Shown: one piece after another, positions 1-12,635 of the stretch | How the letters are laid out: each line of letters begins with the position of its first letter | How positions within the stretch are numbered: position 1 is the first letter of the stretch | Source of the DNA: Siphonodentalium dalli | Taxonomy: Eukaryota; Mollusca; Scaphopoda; Gadilida; Siphonodentaliidae | DNA: 64,000 nucleotides | Reading direction: 5' to 3' | Assembly: GCA_032622095.1 (NCBI GenBank) | Contig: CP136069.1 | Location: 2,017,462-2,081,461 of the forward strand | The notes under the pieces: model-generated | What the model was told of the DNA's origin: nothing | Seen by the model: the letters and a program-made list of their open reading frames with translations, nothing else | Database searches by the model: none | Made by a program: the position numbers and the translations under genes

Positions 1-1209
1 GGTTCAGTGTATCATGATATGTATAGTATCGTTGATCGTGTATCGTTATTAATATCGTATCATGAACAAGGGTATCGTTACATCCCTAGTTTAAAGTATA
101 CCGCGGCACCACCTCGCTTAGACTGTATTCTTCATGCGATGTTTATATGAACACTGGTTCAGTGTATCATGGTATGTATAGTATTGTTGATCATGTATCG
201 TGATTAATATCGTATCATGAACAAGTGTATCGTTACATCCCTAGTTTAAAGTATACCGCGGCACCACCTCGCTTAGACTGTATTCTTCATGCGATGTTTA
301 TATGAACACTGGTTCAGTGTATCATGATATGTATAGTATCGTTGATCATGTATCGTTATTAATATCGTATCATGAACAAGGGTATCGTTACATCTCTAGT
401 TTAAAGTATACCGCGGCACCACCTCGCTTAGACTGTATTAAAGTATACAGCGGCACCACCTCGCTTAGACTGTATTCTTCATGCGATGTTTATATGAACA
501 CTGGTTCAGTGTATCATGGTATGTATAGTATCGTTGATCATGTATCGTTATTAATATCGTATCATGAACAAGTGTATCGTTACATCTCTAGTTTAAAGTA
601 TACCGCGGCACCACCTCGCTTAGACTGCATTCTTCATGCGATGTTTATATGAACACTGGTTCAGTGTATCATGATATGTATAGTATCGTTGATCATGTAT
701 CGTTATTCATATCGTATCATGAACAAGGGTATCGTTACATCCCTAGTTTAAAGTATACCGCGGCACCACCTCGCTTAGACTGCATTCTTCATGCGATGTT
801 TATATGAACACTGGTTCAGTGTATCATGGTATGTATAGTATCGTTGATCATGTATCGTTATTCATATCGTATCATTAAAAAGGGTATCGTTACATCCCTA
901 GTTTAAAGTATACAGCGGCACCACCTCGCTTAGACTCCATTCTTCATGCGATGTTTATATGAACAGTGGTTCAGTGTATCATGATATGTATAGTATCGTT
1001 GATCGTGTATCGTTATTAATATCGTATCATGAACAAGGGTATCGTTACATCTCTAGTTTAAAGTATACAGCGGCACCACCTCGCTTAGACTGTATTCTTC
1101 ATGCGATGTTTATATGAACACTGATTCAGTGTATCATGATATGTATAGTATCGTTGATCTTGTATCGTTATTCATATCGTATCACGAACAAGGGTATCGT
1201 TACATCCCT

Positions 1210-4200
1210 AGTTTAAAGTATACCGCGGCACCACCTCGCTTAGACTGCATTCTTCATGCGATGTTTATATGAACACTGGTTCAGTGTATCATGATATGTA
1301 TAGTATCGTTGATCGTGTATCGTTATTAATATCGTATCATGAACAAGTGTATCGTTACATCTCTAGTTTAAAGTATACAGCGGCACCACCTCGCTTAGAC
1401 TGGATTCTTCATGCGATGTTTATATGAACACTGGTTCAGTGTATCATGATATGTATAGTATCGTTGATCATGTATCGTTATTAATATCGTATCATGAACA
1501 AGGGTATCGTTACATCTCTAGTTTAAAGTATACAGCGGCACCACCTCGCTTAGACTGTATTCTTCATGCGATGTTTATATGAACACTGATTCAGTGTATC
1601 ATGATATGTATAGTATCGTTGATCTTGTATCGTTATTCATATCGTATCATGAACAAGGGTATCGTTACATCCCTAGTTTAAAGTATACAGCGGCACCACC
1701 TCCCTTAGACTGTATTCTTCATGCGATGTTTATATGAACACTGGTTCAGTGTATCATGATATGTATAGTATCGTTGATCTTGTATCGTTATTCATATCGT
1801 ATCATGAACAAGGGTATCGTTACATCCCTAGTTTAAAGTATACAGCGGCACCACCTCGCTTAGACTGCATTCTTCATGCGATGTTTATATGAACACTGGT
1901 TCAGTGTATCATGGTATGTATAGTATCGTTGATCGTGTATCGTGATTAATATCGTATCATGAACAAGGGTATCGTTACATCTCTAGTTTAAAGTATACCG
2001 CGGCACCACCTCGCTTAGACTGTATTAAAGTATACCGCGGCACCACCTCGCTTAGACTGTATTCTTCATGCGATGTTTATATGAACACTGGTTCAGTGTA
2101 TCATGGTATGTATAGTATCGTTGATCATGTATCGTTATTAATATCGTATCATGAACAAGGGTATCGTTACATCCCTAGTTTAAAGTATACAGCGGCACCA
2201 CCTCGCTAAGACTGTATTCTTCATGCGATGTTTATATGAACACTGGTTCAGTGTATCATGATATGTATAGTATCGTTGATCATGTATCGTTATTAATAAC
2301 GTATCATGAACAAGTGTATCGTTACATCCCTAGTTTAAAGTATACCGCGGCACCACCTCGCTTAGACTGCATTAAAGTATACCGCGGCACCACCTCGCTT
2401 AGACTGTATTCTTCATGCGATGTTTATATGAACACTGGTTCAGTGTATCATGATATGTGTAGTATTGTTGATCGTGTATCGTTATTAATATCGTATCATG
2501 AACAAGTGTTTCGTTACATCTCTAGTTTAAAGTATTCCGCGGCACCACCTCGCTTAGACTGTATTAAACTATACCTCGGCACCACCTCGCTTAGACTATA
2601 TTCTTCATGCGATGTTTATATGAACACTGGTTCAGTGTATCATGATATGTATAGTATTGTTGATCGTGTATCGTTATTAATATCGTACCATGAACAAGGG
2701 TATCGTTACATCTCTAGAGTAAAGTATACCGCGGCACCACCTCGCTTAGACTGTATTCTTCATGCGATGTTTATATGAACACTGGTTCAGTGTATCATGG
2801 TATGTATAGTATCGTTGATCATGTATCGTTATTCATATCGTATCATGAACAAGGGTATCGTTACATCTCTAGTTTAAAGTATACAGCGGCACCACCTCGC
2901 TTAGACTGTATTCTTCATGCGATGTTTATATGAACACTGGATCAGTGTATCATGGTGTGTATAGTATCGTTGATCATGTATCGTTATTAATAACGTATCA
3001 TGAACAAGTGTATCGTTACATCCCTAGTTTAAAGTATACCGCGGCACCACCTCGCTTAGACTGTATTAAAGTATACCACGGCACCACCTCGCTTAGACTG
3101 TATTCTTCATGCGATGTTTATATGAACACTGGTTCAGTGTATCATGGTGTGTATAGTATCGTTGATCGTGTATCGTTATTAATATCGTATCATGAACAAG
3201 GGTATCGTTACATCCCTAGTTTAAAGTATACAGCGGCACCAACTCGCTTAGACTGTATTCTTCATGCGATGTTTATATGAACACTGGTTCAGTGTATCAT
3301 GATATGTATAGTATCGTTGATCGTGTATCGTTATTAATATCGTATCATGAACAAGGGTATCGTTACATCCTTAGTTTAAAGTATACCGCGGCACCACCTC
3401 GCTTAGACTGCATTCTTCATGCGATGTTTATAAGAACACTGGTTCAGTGTATCATGATATGTATAGTATCGTTGATCGTGTATCGTTATTAATATCGTAT
3501 CATGAACAAGTGTATCGTTACATCTCTAGTTTAAAGTATACAGCGGCACCACCTCGCTTAGACTGGATTCTTCATGCGATGTTTATATGAACACTGGTTC
3601 AGTGTATCATGATATGTATAGTATCGTTGATCATGTATCGTTATTAATATCGTATCATGAACAAGGGTATCGTTACATCTCTAGTTTAAAGTATACAGCG
3701 GCACCACCTCGCTTAGACTGTATTCTTCATGCGATGTTTATATGAACACTGATTCAGTGTATCATGATATGTATAGTATCGTTGATCTTGTATCGTTATT
3801 CATATCGTATCATGAACAAGGGTATCGTTACATCCCTAGTTTAAAGTATACAGCGGCACCACCTCCCTTAGACTGTATTCTTCATGCGATGTTTATATGA
3901 ACACTGGTTCAGTGTATCATGATATGTATAGTATCGTTGATCTTGTATCGTTATTCATATCGTATCATGAACAAGGGTATCGTTACATCCCTAGTTTAAA
4001 GTATACAGCGGCACCACCTCGCTTAGACTGCATTCTTCATGCGATGTTTATATGAACACTGGTTCAGTGTATCATGGTATGTATAGTATCGTTGATCGTG
4101 TATCGTGATTAATATCGTATCATGAACAAGGGTATCGTTACATCTCTAGTTTAAAGTATACCGCGGCACCACCTCGCTTAGACTGTATTAAAGTATACCG

Positions 4201-5600
4201 CGGCACCACCTCGCTTAGACTGTATTCTTCATGCGATGTTTATATGAACACTGGTTCAGTGTATCATGGTATGTATAGTATCGTTGATCATGTATCGTTA
4301 TTAATATCGTATCATGAACAAGGGTATCGTTACATCCCTAGTTTAAAGTATACAGCGGCACCACCTCGCTAAGACTGTATTCTTCATGCGATGTTTATAT
4401 GAACACTGGTTCAGTGTATCATGATATGTATAGTATCGTTGATCATGTATCGTTATTAATAACGTATCATGAACAAGTGTATCGTTACATCCCTAGTTTA
4501 AAGTATACCGCGGCACCACCTCGCTTAGACTGCATTAAAGTATACCGCGGCACCACCTCGCTTAGACTGTATTCTTCATGCGATGTTTATATGAACACTG
4601 GTTCAGTGTATCATGATATGTGTAGTATTGTTGATCGTGTATCGTTATTAATATCGTATCATGAACAAGTGTTTCGTTACATCTCTAGTTTAAAGTATTC
4701 CGCGGCACCACCTCGCTTAGACTGTATTAAACTATACCTCGGCACCACCTCGCTTAGACTATATTCTTCATGCGATGTTTATATGAACACTGGTTCAGTG
4801 TATCATGATATGTATAGTATTGTTGATCGTGTATCGTTATTAATATCGTACCATGAACAAGGGTATCGTTACATCTCTAGAGTAAAGTATACCGCGGCAC
4901 CACCTCGCTTAGACTGTATTCTTCATGCGATGTTTATATGAACACTGGTTCAGTGTATCATGGTATGTATAGTATCGTTGATCATGTATCGTTATTCATA
5001 TCGTATCATGAACAAGGGTATCGTTACATCTCTAGTTTAAAGTATACAGCGGCACCACCTCGCTTAGACTGTATTCTTCATGCGATGTTTATATGAACAC
5101 TGGATCAGTGTATCATGGTGTGTATAGTATCGTTGATCATGTATCGTTATTAATAACGTATCATGAACAAGTGTATCGTTACATCCCTAGTTTAAAGTAT
5201 ACCGCGGCACCACCTCGCTTAGACTGTATTAAAGTATACCACGGCACCACCTCGCTTAGACTGTATTCTTCATGCGATGTTTATATGAACACTGGTTCAG
5301 TGTATCATGGTGTGTATAGTATCGTTGATCGTGTATCGTTATTAATATCGTATCATGAACAAGGGTATCGTTACATCCCTAGTTTAAAGTATACAGCGGC
5401 ACCAACTCGCTTAGACTGTATTCTTCATGCGATGTTTATATGAACACTGGTTCAGTGTATCATGATATGTATAGTATCGTTGATCGTGTATCGTTATTAA
5501 TATCGTATCATGAACAAGGGTATCGTTACATCCCTAGTTTAAAGTATACCGCGGCACCACCTCGCTTAGACTGTATTCTTCATGCGATGTTTATATGAAC
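1210..5600 (+). repeat. 2,163-bp higher-order tandem duplication in the 155-bp satellite
   Basis: Diagnostic monomer variants recur at a constant offset of 2,163 bp: the 543-bp open stretch starting at 2236 is repeated at 4399, the one at 2930 at 5093, and the TGGATTC variant near 1400 near 3563. The copies are therefore about 1210-3440 and 3440-5600. They look nearly identical by eye, so the duplication is recent relative to monomer divergence. Confidence 0.9.
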
Positions 5601-6292
5601 ACTGGTTCAGTGTATCATGGTGTGTATAGTATCGTTGATCATGTATCGTTATTAATAACGTATCATGAACAAGTGTATCGTTACATCCCTAGTTTAAAGT
5701 ATACCGCGGCACCACCTCGCTTAGACTGTATTAAAGTATACCACGGCACCACCTCGCTTAGACTGTATTCTTCATGCGATGTTTATATGAACACTGGTTC
5801 AGTGTATCATGGTATGTATAGTATCGTTGATCATGTATCGTTATTCATATCGTATCATGAACAAGGGTATCGTTACATCTCTAGTTTAAAGTATACAGCG
5901 GCACCAACTCGCTTAGACTGTATTCTTCATGCGATGTTTATATGAACACTGGTTCAGTGTATCATGATATGTATAGTATCGTTGATCGTGTATCGTTATT
6001 AATAACGTATCATGAACAAGTGTATCGTTACATCCCTAGTTTAAAGTATACCGCGGCACCACCTCGCTTAGACTGTATTAATGTATACCACGGCACCACC
6101 TCGCTTAGACTGTATTCTTCATGCGATGTTTATATGAACACTGGTTCAGTGTATCATGGTGTGTATAGTATCGTTGATCGTGTATCGTTATTAATATCGT
6201 ATCATGAACAAGGGTATCGTTACATCCCTAGTTTAAAGTATACAGCGGCACCAACTCGCTTAGACTGTATTCTTCATGCGATGTTTATATGA
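5093..6292 (+). repeat. 502-bp higher-order repeat (192+155+155)
   Basis: The monomer pattern beginning at 5093 (with the GTGTGTATAG and CCACGGCACC variants) recurs at 5595, 502 bp later, and in modified form from 5942. The unit is one 192-bp monomer plus two 155-bp monomers. Confidence 0.75.
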
Positions 6293-8050
6293 ACACTGGT
6301 TCAGTGTATCATGGTATGTATAGTATTGTTGATCATGTATCGTGATTAATATCGTATCATGAACAAGTGTATCGTTACATCCCTAGTTTAAAGTATACCG
6401 CGGCACCACCTCGCTTAGACTGTATTCTTCATGCGATGTTTATATGAACACTGGTTCAGTGTATCATGATATGTATAGTATCGTTGATCATGTATCGTTA
6501 TTAATATCGTACCATGAACAAGGGTATCGTTACATCTCTAGTTTAAAGTATACCGCGGCACCACCTCGCTTAGACTGTATTAAAGTATACAGCGGCACCA
6601 CCTCGCTTAGACTGTATTCTTCATGCGATGTTTATATGAACACTGGTTCAGTGTATCATGGTATGTATAGTATCGTTGATCATGTATCGTTATTAATATT
6701 GTATCATGAACAAGTGTATCGTTACATCTCTAGTTTAAAGTATACCGCGGCACCACCTCGCTTAGACTGCATTCTTCATGCGATGTTTATATGAACACTG
6801 GTTCAGTGTATCATGATATGTATAGTATCGTTGATCATGTATCGTTATTCATATCGTATCATGAACAAGGGTATCGTTACATCCCTAGTTTAAAGTATAC
6901 CGCGGCACCACCTCGCTTCGACTGCATTCTTCATGCGATGTTTATATGAACACTGGTTCAGTGTATCATGATATGTATAGTATCGTTGATCGTGTATCGT
7001 TATTAATATCGTATCATGAACAAGGGTATCGTTACATCTCTAGTTTAAAGTATACAGCGGCACCACCTCGCTTAGACTGTATTCTTCATGCGATGTTTAT
7101 ATGAACACTGATTCAGTGTATCATGATATGTATAGTATCGTTGATCTTGTATCGTTATTCATATCGTATCACGAACAAGGGTATCGTTACATCCCTAGTT
7201 TAAAGTATACCGCGGCACCACCTCGCTTAGACTGCATTCTTCATGCGATGTTTATATGAACACTGGTTCAGTGTATCATGATATGTATAGTATCGTTGAT
7301 CGTGTATCGTTATTAATATCGTATCATGAACAAGTGTATCGTTACATCTCTAGTTTAAAGTATACAGCAGCACCACCTCGCTTAGACTGGATTCTTCATG
7401 CGATGTTTATATGAACACTGGTTCAGTGTATCATGATATGTATAGTATCGTTGATCATGTATCGTTATTAATATCGTATCATGAACAAGGGTATCGTTAC
7501 ATCTCTAGTTTAAAGTATACAGCGGCACCACCTCGCTTAGACTGTATTCTTCATGCGATGTTTATATGAACACTGATTCAGTGTATCATGATATGTATAG
7601 TATCGTTGATCTTGTATCGTTATTCATATCGTATCATGAACAAGGGTATCGTTACATCCCTAGTTTAAAGTATACAGCGGCACCACCTCCCTTAGACTGT
7701 ATTCTTCATGCGATGTTTATATGAACACTGGTTCAGTGTATCATGATATGTATAGTATCGTTGATCTTGTATCGTTATTCATATCGTATCATGAACAAGG
7801 GTATCGTTACATCCCTAGTTTAAAGTATACAGCGGCACCACCTCGCTTAGACTGCATTCTTCATGCGATGTTTATATGAACACTGGTTCAGTGTATCATG
7901 GTATGTATAGTATCGTTGATCGTGTATCGTGATTAATATCGTATCATGAACAAGGGTATCGTTACATCTCTAGTTTAAAGTATACAGCGGCACCACCTCG
8001 CTTAGACTGTATTAAAGTATACCGCAGCACCACCTCGCTTAGACTGTATT
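6289..8050 (+). repeat. Second copy of the segment at about 147-2040
   Basis: The variant series starting at 302 reappears at 6444 (offset 6,142). Further right the offset falls to 5,987, exactly one 155-bp monomer less, so one monomer was lost or gained after the duplication. This is a third, longer scale of higher-order structure in the array. Confidence 0.8.
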
Positions 8051-10098
8051 CTTCATGCGATGTTTATATGAACACTGGTTCAGTGTATCATGGTATGTAT
8101 AGTATCGTTGATCATGTATCGTTATTCATATCGTATCATGAACAAGGGTATCGTTACATCTCTAGTTTAAAGTATACCGATTCACCACCTCGCTAAGACT
8201 GTATTCTTCATGCGATGTTTATATGAACACTGGTTCAGTGTATCATGGTACGTATAGTATCGTTGATCATGATTCATATCGTATCATGAACAAGTGTATC
8301 GTTACATCCCTAGTTTAAAGTATACCGCGACACCACCTCGCTTAGACTGTATTAAAGTATACCGCGGCACCACCTCGCTTAGACTGTATTAAAGTATACC
8401 GCGGCACCATCTCGCTTAGACTGTATTCTTCATGCGATGTTTATATGAACACTGATTCAGTGTATCATGGTATTTATAGTATCGTTGATCATGTATCCTT
8501 ATTCATATCGTATCATGAACAAGGGTATCGTTACATCCCTAGTTTAAAGTATACCGCGGCACCACCTCGCTTACACTGCATTCTTCATGCGATGTTTATA
8601 TGAACACTGGTTCAATGTATCATGATATGTATAGTATCGTTGATCATGTATCGTTATTCATATCGTATCATGATGAACAAGGGTATCGTTACATTCCTAG
8701 TTTAAAGTATACTGCGGCACCACCTCGCTTAGACTGGATTCTTCATGCGATGTTTATATGAACACTGGTTCAGTGTATCATGATATGTATAGTATTGTTG
8801 ATCATGTATCGCGATTAATATCGTATCACGAACAAGGGTATCGTTACATCCCTAGTTTAAAGTATACAGCGGCACCACCTCCCTTAGACTGTATTCTTCA
8901 TGCGAAGTTTATATGAACACTGGTTCAGTGTATCATGATATGTATAGTATCGTTGATCGTGTATCGTTATTCATATCGTATCATGAACAAGTGTATCGTT
9001 ACATCCCTAGTTTAAAGTATACCGCGGCACCACCTCGCTTAGACTGCATTCTTCATGCGATATTTATATGAACACTGGTTCAGTGTATCATGATAAGTAT
9101 AGTATCGTTGATCGTGTATCGTTATTCATATCGTATCATGAACAAGGGTATCGTTTTATACATAGTTTAAAGTATACCGCGGCACCACCTCGCTGAGACT
9201 GCATTCTTCATGCGATGTTTATATGAACAGTGGTTCAGTGTATCATGATATGTATAGTATCGTTGGTAATGTATCGTTATTCATATTGTATCATGAACAA
9301 GTGTATCGTTACATCCCTAGTTTAAAGTATACCGCGGCACCACCTCGCTTAGACTGTATTCTTCATGCGATGTTTATATGAACACTGGTTCAGTGTATCA
9401 TGGTACGTATATTATCGTTGATCATGTATCGTGATTCATATCGTATCATGAACAAGGGTATCGTTACAGCCCTAGTTTAAAGTATACAGCGGCACCACCT
9501 CGCTGAGACTGTATTCTTCGTGCGATGTTTATATGAACACTGGTTCAGTGTATCATGGTATGTATAGTATCGTTGATCATGTATCGTTATTCATATCGTA
9601 TCATGAACAAGGGTATCGTTACAGCCCTAGTTTAAAGTATACAGCGGCACCACCTCGCTTAGACTGTATTCTTCATGCGATGTTTATATTAGTTCAGTGT
9701 ATCATGGTATGTATAGTATCGTTGATCATGTATCGTTATTAATATCGTATCATGAACAAGGGTATCGTTACATCCCTAGTTTAAAGTATACAGCGGCACC
9801 ACCTCGCTTAGACTGCACTCTTCATGCGATGTTTATATGAACACTGTTTCAGTGTATCATGATATGTATAGTATCGTTGATCATGTATCGTGATTCATAT
9901 CGCATCACGAACAAGGGTATCGTTACAGCCCTAGTTTAAAGTATACCGCGCCACCACCTCGCTTAGAGTGCACTCTTCATGTGATGTTTATATGAACACT
10001 GGTTCAGTGTATCATGGTATGTATAGTATCGTTGATCATGTATCATGATTCATATCGTATCACGAACAAGGGTATCGTTACAGCCCTAGTTTTAAGTA

Positions 10099-10260
10099 CT
10101 CTCTGCAAACTACTGTGTAGGTAGAATGCCATTGGCACTGGACACATGGTGTGTACCTCCAATATCTATACATTATTGTATACATGTGTATACACATGTT
10201 GTGTATGTTTTTCTATATTTACACATATATGTGTAAACACTTGAACATATATGTGTATCG
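10099..10260 (+). repeat. Left terminus and subterminal TGTGTA cluster of the 11.9-kb insert
   Basis: The terminal inverted repeat is followed by many TGTGTA/TACACA hexamers, including the palindromic TACATGTGTATACACATG and ACACATATATGTGT. Clusters of short subterminal motifs commonly serve as transposase binding sites; that role is inferred here. Confidence 0.6.
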
Positions 10261-11236
10261 AGTACCGGTATTGGCCAGGCATGCGCACTGATAAAACTCC
10301 ATCTACACGCGTTAATCATGGTAGCCATATTGGTTCGTTGGTGTTGATCACAGTTTCGACTCCAATAAGGACCAAGACCACTGAATTTGAGCCGTTATAC
10401 AAGAATATTTTTAGTAAAGGTGAGAATATTTATGCAAACATACGAAGAACGTAAAGATACTTCGTACAGAATGTTGATTGAAGGTAAATTCGACGAAACA
10501 GTAGGCTAATGCTAATTCGGGAATTTACACTCGACTCATCATCAATTGGTAATGTTATTTTATACTAGTTGGAACTAATAACTATATATCCAAGTTTCAA
10601 AAGTTATTTAGTCTAGTATGGAAGCCGGAAGCCGGTAAATGTATCGAACAAATGTGTCCGGAAATTACCTTTCCCTGCGACCAACCTTGACCTTTCTATT
10701 TCTGCCGTAAACATTCGCATAATTTCGTGTTCGATAACACGTATACTGCACTTTCTGCAGTATTATTCCTTAAATTATACTCAGTTCTCAACAATGTGAA
10801 GTATGCTTACATATTAATTTTTCTAAATGAAAAAAACTCCAACAGGCTGTCACTCACTGACTGTGTAAAGTGTGTTCACTGGCAACATGCACGCACAGCC
10901 ACAGGCATTCTGAAACTTTCAAAGTTTCACTGAAAGTTCTGTCGAGTTCTGAACAGTGAGTGATAAATAGTTCTAATACATTTATATTATTTATTAATAT
11001 CTGCCTATAAGTGAACATTCAGACGACCATGATACAATCGTATATGACAGCTGACTGACGTAAGTGGAGGAATCGTGGCCCGATGAGATCATGATTGCGA
11101 TGTTGAAATCATGTTGTCGAACATGATGATATCGAACTAGTACTCGAACCCGCTGGACTTTCAGACAAAACAATTGGCACCACGTTGTATTTGCCATTCG
11201 GCCGCGGAGTCGAAGAGTTTGTAACTGTAGCAGTTG
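10261..11236. other. No recognisable gene
   Basis: Unique-looking, AT-rich sequence inside the large insert. Only short ORFs without recognisable domains are present, and no repeat structure was seen by eye. Confidence 0.5.
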
Positions 11237-11476
11237 AGCACTGCAGCTGAACGGCAAGTGAACCGCGGCCGAACAGCAAGTACACCACGGCCGAACGGCA
11301 AGTATATACACTGCGGCCGAATGGCAAGGCACCATGGCCGAAAGGCAACTACAATGGGGCCGAATGGCATGTACAACATGGTTATATTTCTAGTTTGTAT
11401 CGTCTTTTTTCAGTTTAATGAACGTACACCGTGGCAACTACATGTACACCATGGCCGAATGCAAGTACACTGCGGC
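11237..11476 (+). repeat. Degenerate minisatellite of about 24 bp, CGGCCGAAyGGCAAGTA units
   Basis: Repeats of GGCCGAAyGGCAAG recur about every 22-28 bp from 11237 to 11385, with two more near 11450-11475. The hAT relic starting at 11477 is inserted in this tract, since a GGCCGCGGTGGCAA motif resumes on its far side near 13240. Overlapping small ORFs on both strands come from the repeat and carry no known domain. Confidence 0.7.
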
Positions 11477-11773
11477 TAGGGTCCGGCGAATTAGATATTT
11501 TGATCGAATCGAATTCACGAAATCGAATCGAATATCGAATCGAATGATATATGTGTGTTGCTTCTCAATTAGGCATGTTTTGTTAACGATTTGTGAAACG
11601 TTCTATGAACTACATGCATCAAGTTCCATCACAACTTATGTGGCGATGAACCGTCGTTTGAGATACTATTACCTTCGATTTATAATTGTCGAGAAAAAAA
11701 AACAAATTAAAACGTCCATGCTGCCATCACAACAATTAATATATTACTACTAAACGGATTATCGGAACTAAAA

Positions 11774-11985
11774 TCACGCAAAATTTATATAGTCTGCATG
11801 TACATGCAAAATTGCAATTCGGCATTCGGAAACACTCGTTGTTATAAACTTGAAGACGCAACAACAGTCGCAGGGTAGATGATTCCATAGATGGGTAGTT
11901 GTCCCAGATGCTTGCGTTTTATACACCATGTTGCATTCATCACACGTGTAAGTCCCTGCACTGCCTGAAGCTTTATCATGTTTAA
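11774..11985 (-). pseudogene. BED zinc-finger fragment of a hAT transposase
   Basis: Reading the minus strand from the MITE boundary at 11985, about 40 residues match the pattern of a BED finger: a YFKHDK segment, then CDECNMVY (CX2C) and THLWNHL (histidines ending the finger). BED fingers sit at the N terminus of hAT transposases and bind the element ends. The MITE insertion at TTAA 11982-11985 removed the upstream part, so there is no native start codon. Downstream the frame runs into low-similarity sequence and a stop near 11774. Family assignment is supported by position inside an element with hAT termini and an 8-bp TSD. Confidence 0.7.
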
Positions 11986-12635
11986 AGTACGTACTCAATC
12001 CAAACAGAGGGTCCCCATCTCAACAGATTCCAACAACAACAATCCGATCAGAGGGTCCTATATTCAGCCTTCATAATTGGCTACGGACGGCAATCGGCAA
12101 TGCCGAAGCCATTTGCTGAAGTAAACTAGGCCACGGTAAATGGATTGCCGAAGCCAGACAATCTGAATTAAAAGGGCTGTATATTACTATTTCTTTGGCT
12201 TTGGGGGTAAAAAATATTTGATTCGAGTCGAGGAACCCATCAAACAAAGCACATAGTTATTAGATATTGATTTTTGAAATTTGTTATTTACTCGAGATGA
12301 GTACTAATAATTTTTGAAATTTGTTATTTACTCGAGATGAGTACTAATAATTGCCGCCTTCAACTGCCATAATCTGCTCGGGATGTGTACACCAAAATCT
12401 ATTCAAACAGACAAGGATGGATAACTCTAAAATCAAGTGGTAATAATAATGCAATTTTGACTGAGTTCTGGGCCAGAAAGTATTCCCGATAATGAAAAAT
12501 AATAGATTTCTAAAATCGATATCTAACAAATCTGAGCTTTGACGGGTGACTTCCTCGACTCGAATCAAATATTTTTGATCCCCCCCGAAGCCATTGAAAT
12601 AGTAATTGAGAGGAGTTTTATCGGATTGAGTACCT
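11986..12635. mobile_element. TTAA-flanked palindromic MITE, copy 1
   Basis: Flanked by TTAA at 11982-11985 and 12636-12639. The ends carry inverted GTACTCAATCC / GGATTGAGTACCT, and the arms are related over about 150 bp (the TTCGAGTCGAGGAA / TTCCTCGACTCGAA portion is clear). This copy is longer than its relatives because of extra sequence at about 12045-12170 and a tandem duplication of about 42 bp at 12265-12350. TTAA duplication is typical of piggyBac and Kolobok elements. It is nested in the hAT relic. Confidence 0.8.

Larger units (their letters stand above)
1..10098 (+). repeat. 155-bp satellite array (left block)
   Basis: Head-to-tail tandem array already running at the left edge of the window. 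The anchor ATGAACACTGGTTCAGTG recurs at 147, 302 and so on, giving a basic period of 155 bp. Some monomers are 192 bp because a 37-bp segment (AAAGTATACMGCGGCACC through ACTGTATT) is duplicated internally. There are roughly 60 or more monomers, all in one orientation, mostly differing by a few substitutions; the last 1.5 kb is more diverged. Each monomer carries the dyad ACACTG-GTT-CAGTGT and usually a CCGCGG palindrome. Short reading frames arise because 192 is divisible by three; they are not genes. Confidence 0.97.

Noticed and set aside
302..6794. Series of 116- and 180-codon ORFs starting MNTGSVYH in the 155-bp satellite
   Set aside because: They are satellite frames opened by the 192-bp monomer, end at the same repeat positions, and show no domain.
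1..10098. Regular direct repeats resembling a CRISPR array
   Set aside because: Monomers are contiguous with no unique spacers, and the window is eukaryotic.
11234..11479. Overlapping ORFs on both strands near 11.2-11.5 kb
   Set aside because: All derive from the GGCCGAAyGGCAAG minisatellite.
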